This document shows, piece after piece, positions 20,680-24,317 of a stretch of 24,317 nt of DNA. Within the stretch, counting starts at the first letter, position 1. Each line of letters opens with the position of its first letter. Made by a program: the position numbers and the translations under genes. Source of the DNA: an uncultured Corynebacterium sp. (lineage in GTDB: Bacteria; Actinomycetota; Actinomycetes; Mycobacteriales; Mycobacteriaceae); the NCBI RefSeq assembly GCF_902489365.1, contig NZ_CABTZR010000031.1, positions 1 to 24,317 on the forward strand. Reading direction: 5' to 3'. Under the pieces are notes generated by a model that saw nothing but the letters and a program-made list of their open reading frames with translations, did no database searches and was not told the origin of the DNA.

Positions 20680-21990
20680 CTACACCTTCTTCTTTCTGCG
20701 TGGGATGGGCTTGCCGGTAATGAGCGCGTGGAGCTTGCCATCACCGATCTGCATATCCTCGGGTAGGTCGTCGGAATCGACTTCGGTCATGATCTCCTCG
20801 ATGAAGTCAGACTCGGGGATGGAGGAGTTGCGAGCAATGGCCACGAGTTCACGCATCTCCTCATCGGAGAGGTGGTTGTCATTCTCAAAGCGCTTCTTGA
20901 GGAGCTCGCGTGCGCGGCGGCGCAGGTCCGCTTCGGACTGCAGGTCCTTGCGGTTCTTCAGCCAGGCAAAGCCGATGATGAACATGATGGCGATGCCCAT
21001 GTATCCCAGAATCGGGTAGACCCAGCCGATGAGGTTGGAGAAGCCGATGAAGGAGAGGACAAAGCCGATGAGCACGGAGATGACATAGACCTTGTAGAAG
21101 TGCTGCGGCTTGCCGCGGGTCAGGCGCTTGGCAAAGGCATAGAACATACCAATCGCGGTGTTATAAATCATGCCGTAGATGGCAACGGACATGGCGATAC
21201 CAAGCCATGGGTGGATCTGCTCAATCATGGCCAGCGTTGGCATTTCAGCCTCGGTGATCGGGCCCACGGAGACGTAGAGGCCGCCGACCAGGACCGCCAG
21301 CAGGAAGAGGAAGCATACGCCTCCGAGAATGCCGCCGTAGCCCACCTCCTTGGCATCGAGGAAGTTGCCGCCGATGACGATCATCATGGAGACCACCACG
21401 ATGACGTTCAGCCCCAAGTTATTGATGGCGGAGACCCACCAGTTTGGCAGCGTCGTCGGCAGCTGCTGTGCTTGCTCGTTGAGGTGCGACCAATCGGGGT
21501 TGGCCGTGAGCACGGTGTAGACGGTGCCGATGGTCAGCAGAATGATGATGAACGGGGTGATGACACCAATGGCGATGGTCACCTTGTCCACATCGAGCAG
21601 GCCGGTTAGCAGGGTGAGCACGAGCATGAGGACCGCGCCGATCCATACCGGCCAGCCCCACTGCTGGTTAAGGTTGGCGCCGGCACCGGCAAACATGGCG
21701 AAGCCGATGCAGAAGAGGCAGGTCAGCGTGGCGAAGTCGAGGACCTTCGACACGATGGGCGTGGATACCGCATTGAAGACGGAGGTGTGCTCCTTGGCGC
21801 GGTGATAAGAACCTAGTTGGAGAATAGTGATACCGGAGATCGTCATGGCCAGTGCAGTAACGATGGCACCGACGATGCCCATGTTGCCGAAGGCAACGAA
21901 GTATTGGAGGGCCTCGCGGCCGGACGCGAAGGAGGCACCCGCGAGCACGCCGATGAAGGCCATCGCGATGCCGAATGAGCGTTTGAGCAT
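20680..21990 (-). CDS. YkvI-like membrane permease with charged cytoplasmic tail
   Basis: The 436-residue protein has about ten membrane segments in the first 335 residues. The N-terminus IAMAFIGVLAGASFASGREALQYF is the conserved first helix of the YkvI-type transporters in the APC (LeuT-fold) superfamily. The last 100 residues are highly charged, with a helix (SEADLRRRARELLKKRF) and an acidic run (IEEIMTEVDSDDLPEDMQI), ending in PRRKKKV. Substrates of this family are not well known. A weak TTAGG precedes the ATG. It is the third gene on the minus strand after the monooxygenase and esterase, about 100 bases downstream with a hairpin between. Uptake of the ketone-pathway substrate is possible but unproven. 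Confidence 0.75.
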   Translation of the reverse strand: MLKRSFGIAMAFIGVLAGASFASGREALQYFVAFGNMGIVGAIVTALAMTISGITILQLGSYHRAKEHTSVFNAVSTPIVSKVLDFATLTCLFCIGFAMFAGAGANLNQQWGWPVWIGAVLMLVLTLLTGLLDVDKVTIAIGVITPFIIILLTIGTVYTVLTANPDWSHLNEQAQQLPTTLPNWWVSAINNLGLNVIVVVSMMIVIGGNFLDAKEVGYGGILGGVCFLFLLAVLVGGLYVSVGPITEAEMPTLAMIEQIHPWLGIAMSVAIYGMIYNTAIGMFYAFAKRLTRGKPQHFYKVYVISVLIGFVLSFIGFSNLIGWVYPILGYMGIAIMFIIGFAWLKNRKDLQSEADLRRRARELLKKRFENDNHLSDEEMRELVAIARNSSIPESDFIEEIMTEVDSDDLPEDMQIGDGKLHALITGKPIPRRKKKV

Positions 21991-22032
21991 GGTGAACCTA
22001 ACTGTTAGAGGATAGAAACTTCTGCTTATGCG

Positions 22033-22073
22033 AACGGGGCAGGCTGCCGTGAAGAATGGGAGCCTGCCCCGTT
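22033..22073 (-). terminator. Hairpin between esterase and YkvI-like permease genes
   Basis: A perfect 13-bp stem (AACGGGGCAGGCT at 22033-22045 with AGCCTGCCCCGTT at 22061-22073) closes a 15-base loop. It lies 15 bases after the esterase stop. The following minus-strand bases are CGCATAAGC, with no T run, so it is more likely a transcript-stabilising or attenuating structure than a strong terminator. Confidence 0.5.
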
Positions 22074-22088
22074 GGTCAGTGGTAGCTG

Positions 22089-23069
22089 CTAGCTTGTCAC
22101 CGCCTTGATGAACTCGGCGATTCCAGCAAGCTCCTCCTCGCCGCGGTCAATGATCGCCGCGGAGGTAAACAGCCCGTGGTGGTAGCCCAGAAGGTGCTTG
22201 TGCGTGACGTCGACGCCCGCTTTTGCCAGCTTCCCGGCATATTCGATGCCCTCGTCCGCCAGCGGATCGTTATCCACCGTGATGACGAGCGACGGGGGCA
22301 GACCCTCCGGTAGCTCTTCCAACAGCAGCGGAGAGAGATCCGTGGCGGTGCGCTGGGATTCCTCCGTGACGAAGGTGTCGATGAACCAGCGCATGGTGTC
22401 GGAGGCGAGAGGGAAGCCCTCCTCCAGGCGCTTGTAGGAGGCACCGTTCTCGGTGCGCTCGCGGGAGCAATCCGTGATCGGGTAGAGCAGGATCTGGGCG
22501 CTGAGCTTGGCGACGTCGTCAAGCACCGCGAACTCATTCGCCAACGTGGCAGCCAGCTGGCCGCCGGCCGAATCACCGGCGACCGCGATGGAGGTCACGG
22601 TCAGTCCGTGCTCTGCCGCGGGGTTGGATAGCCAGCGGTAGGCGGCGCGGCAATCGTCGATAGCCGCCGGGTAGGTGTGCTCCGGGGCGAGGCGATAATC
22701 CACCGCGACAACCGGGAGGCCGGTCAGCACCGCGATACGGCGTACCGAGGAGTGGTGGGTCTCCAAGTTGCCCATGAGCCATCCACCGCCGTGCATGTAG
22801 AGCACCGCTGGGGTCTTCTGGCCGCGTTCTGCCTCCGGGCGGGGGTCATAAAGGCGAACCTGGAACTGGTCGACCTGGAAATCGGCGGTCGCTGGTTCCT
22901 TCTCTTCGTGGAGCGGGTTGGCGTGGGCCGAGGCTACGTAGTTCTCACGCACCTGCGGGATGGGGAAGTTATGGAAGGACTTCGCCCCACCATCGCGGAA
23001 AGGTTTCAGCGCCTTCCACGCATCCTCAGCGACGGGGCGCCCGGAGTATTCGTCGTGCAGAGTGTGCAT
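22089..23069 (-). CDS. HSL-family alpha/beta-hydrolase esterase, probably paired with the monooxygenase
   Basis: The 326-residue enzyme is of the hormone-sensitive-lipase (type IV esterase) family. It has the oxyanion motif HGGG (93-96), the nucleophile S167 in GDSAGG, the acid D268 in DNDPLADEG and H298 in GYHHGL. The substrate is probably a short-chain ester. The start is ATG 23069 with AGAAGG 11 bases upstream; a GTG three codons earlier is possible. Either start lies only 7-15 bases after the stop of the monooxygenase gene, so the two are one operon. The monooxygenase-esterase pair copies acmA-acmB of the Gordonia acetone pathway, where acetone goes to methyl acetate and then to acetate and methanol. 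Identity with AcmB is inferred from context. Confidence 0.88.
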   Translation of the reverse strand: MHTLHDEYSGRPVAEDAWKALKPFRDGGAKSFHNFPIPQVRENYVASAHANPLHEEKEPATADFQVDQFQVRLYDPRPEAERGQKTPAVLYMHGGGWLMGNLETHHSSVRRIAVLTGLPVVAVDYRLAPEHTYPAAIDDCRAAYRWLSNPAAEHGLTVTSIAVAGDSAGGQLAATLANEFAVLDDVAKLSAQILLYPITDCSRERTENGASYKRLEEGFPLASDTMRWFIDTFVTEESQRTATDLSPLLLEELPEGLPPSLVITVDNDPLADEGIEYAGKLAKAGVDVTHKHLLGYHHGLFTSAAIIDRGEEELAGIAEFIKAVTS

Positions 23070-23084
23070 CGTGATCACTGCCTT

Positions 23085-24317
23085 CTAGACCAGCTCGTAG
23101 TCGTTGATCTCCAGCTTGTCAGTGAGCTCGTAGTACTCAGCAACGTTGCCGGACCAGTTGTTGATGACGCGTCCTTCCTCGTTCTTGTACCAGGAGGAGC
23201 AGTCAGCGGAGAACGCAGACTCCTCGAGTTCCTTCTGGATCTTGGTGTTGAACTCGTCGATGACGTCCTTCTTCACGTCGAGGGCTGCTTCTGGGTTCTC
23301 GCGCAGGTAAGCAACTGCCTGGGAGATGTAGCGGTCCTGCGCCTCGAGCATGGCCACCACGGAGTGGTGGTTGAGGTTGGTGTTCGGGCCGTAGAGCATG
23401 AAGAAGTTCGGGAAGCCGTCCACGGTCATGCCCAGGTAAGCCTCCGGGGAGTTGCCCCAGCGCTCGCGCAGGTCGATGCCGTCGCGGCCAGCAATCGGCA
23501 GGTCACCCTGGAATTCCTGGGAGTGGAAGCCGGTGGCGTAGATGACCACGTCGAAGTCGTGCTCGACGCCGTCCTCGGTGCGGATGCCGGTCTCGGTGAA
23601 CTTCTCGATGCCAGCGGTGACAAGCTCCACGTTGTCACGGTTGAAGGTGGGGTAGAAGTCGTCGGAGCGCAGGATGCGCTTGCAGCCGAAGGCGAAGGTC
23701 GGGGTGAGCTTTTCAACGAGCTCCGGGTCGTTGACCTGGGAGCGCAGGTGCTCCATGGCCTGCTCGACACCCTCGGCGGCGGAGTCGGTGCCCTTGCGGG
23801 TGCGGTCGAAGCCTTCCTCGCGGACCTCGTGGATTTCCTGGCGGATGGCGCGGTAGGAATCCGGGTTTTCCTGGAACTCCTTGGTCTCTTCCTCGGTGAA
23901 GATGACCTGGTTACGCGGCAGGATGTAGTTAGCGGAGCGCTGGAACACGGAGAGCTTCTCCGCCACCTTTGCTACCTCCGGAACCAGCTGGACTGCGGAG
24001 GCCGCGTTGCCGATGACGGCAACCTTCTTGCCTGCCAGGTCGACGTCGTGGTTCCACTCGGCGGAGTGGAACTGCACGCCCTGGAAGGCCTCGCGGTTCG
24101 GGAAGTTCGGAACCTTCGGCTTGGAGAGCTGGCCCCACGCACCAACGAAGACGCGGCCGTAGTAGGTCTCACCGTTGGCCTCGATCTCCCATGCCTTGAG
24201 GTCTTCCTTCCACTCGGCGTTGGTGATGCGGTGGTTGAACTTGATGTGCTCGTAGAGGTTGAATTCCTCAGCAAGCGCCTTGAGGTAGCCCTGCAGCTCG
24301 TCCTGACCGGCGAACAT
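23085..24317 (-). CDS. Flavin-dependent Baeyer-Villiger monooxygenase, N-terminus beyond the window
   Basis: The visible 410 residues lack the N-terminal FAD-binding GxGxxG and the first 100 or so residues of the family, so the gene continues upstream of the window. The type I Baeyer-Villiger fingerprint FxGxxxHxxxW is complete (F78, G80, H84, W88 of the fragment). The NADPH-binding loop reads GNAASA at 103-108, with Ala in place of the usual second Gly. VVIYATGFHSQEF and LYGPNTNLNHHS are typical later blocks. The enzyme inserts one O2-derived oxygen next to a carbonyl, turning ketones into esters or lactones. The esterase gene starts a few bases after its stop. The ketone substrate is unknown; acetone, a longer methyl ketone or a cyclic ketone are all compatible. 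Confidence 0.88.
   Translation of the reverse strand: MFAGQDELQGYLKALAEEFNLYEHIKFNHRITNAEWKEDLKAWEIEANGETYYGRVFVGAWGQLSKPKVPNFPNREAFQGVQFHSAEWNHDVDLAGKKVAVIGNAASAVQLVPEVAKVAEKLSVFQRSANYILPRNQVIFTEEETKEFQENPDSYRAIRQEIHEVREEGFDRTRKGTDSAAEGVEQAMEHLRSQVNDPELVEKLTPTFAFGCKRILRSDDFYPTFNRDNVELVTAGIEKFTETGIRTEDGVEHDFDVVIYATGFHSQEFQGDLPIAGRDGIDLRERWGNSPEAYLGMTVDGFPNFFMLYGPNTNLNHHSVVAMLEAQDRYISQAVAYLRENPEAALDVKKDVIDEFNTKIQKELEESAFSADCSSWYKNEEGRVINNWSGNVAEYYELTDKLEINDYELV

Noticed and set aside
1..24317. CRISPR arrays, tRNA or rRNA genes, insertion sequences, prophage genes
   Set aside because: No spaced direct repeats, cloverleaf-like sequences, transposase motifs or integrase motifs were recognised on either strand.

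Overview
The window looks like chromosomal DNA of a GC-rich actinobacterium, most likely a Corynebacterium or close relative. This is inferred from GC-rich coding, strong AGGAGG-type ribosome binding sites, three PucR/CdaR-type regulators, actinobacterial-style catabolic genes and a corynebacterial-style Ser/Thr-rich surface protein. No rRNA, tRNA, CRISPR array, transposase or phage gene is visible. It reads as accessory catabolic and transport gene content.

Left part (1-5.8 kb). The first bases hold the start of a probable membrane transporter on the minus strand, next to a PucR-family regulator. Divergent from the regulator is a two-gene operon: a YtcJ-type metal-dependent amidohydrolase and an M20 N-carbamoyl-amino-acid/allantoate-type amidohydrolase. 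Together they suggest import or hydrolysis of an amide or ureide of unknown identity. A MarR regulator converges on this operon. A secreted, Ser/Thr/Glu-rich, C-terminally membrane-anchored protein with a strong terminator follows.

Middle part (5.8-10.3 kb). A small MmcQ/YjbR-like gene is flanked by two related structured elements of about 110-150 nt that look like repeats or small RNAs. Next comes a minus-strand operon (hotdog thioesterase, nitronate monooxygenase, crotonase-family protein). It is divergent from a glutaryl-CoA-dehydrogenase-type acyl-CoA dehydrogenase, with a small inverted repeat in the shared promoter region.

Right part (10.3-24.3 kb). This is the most interesting region. 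Reading leftward it holds hydantoinase A and B subunit genes that resemble acetone/acetophenone carboxylase beta and alpha, a GAF-PucR regulator, a zinc alcohol dehydrogenase and an NCS2-like permease. A second PucR regulator diverges from the hydantoinase A gene. Upstream lie a Baeyer-Villiger monooxygenase (cut by the window end), an HSL-type esterase directly behind it, and a YkvI-like permease. The simplest joint reading is a locus for a secondary alcohol or ketone with two possible routes. In one, alcohol dehydrogenase makes a ketone that is ATP-dependently carboxylated. In the other, the ketone is oxygenated to an ester by the monooxygenase and the ester is hydrolysed, as in the acmA/acmB pathway of Gordonia. 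The substrate is inferred. An ATP-dependent hydantoinase or lactamase role for the hydantoinase pair remains possible.
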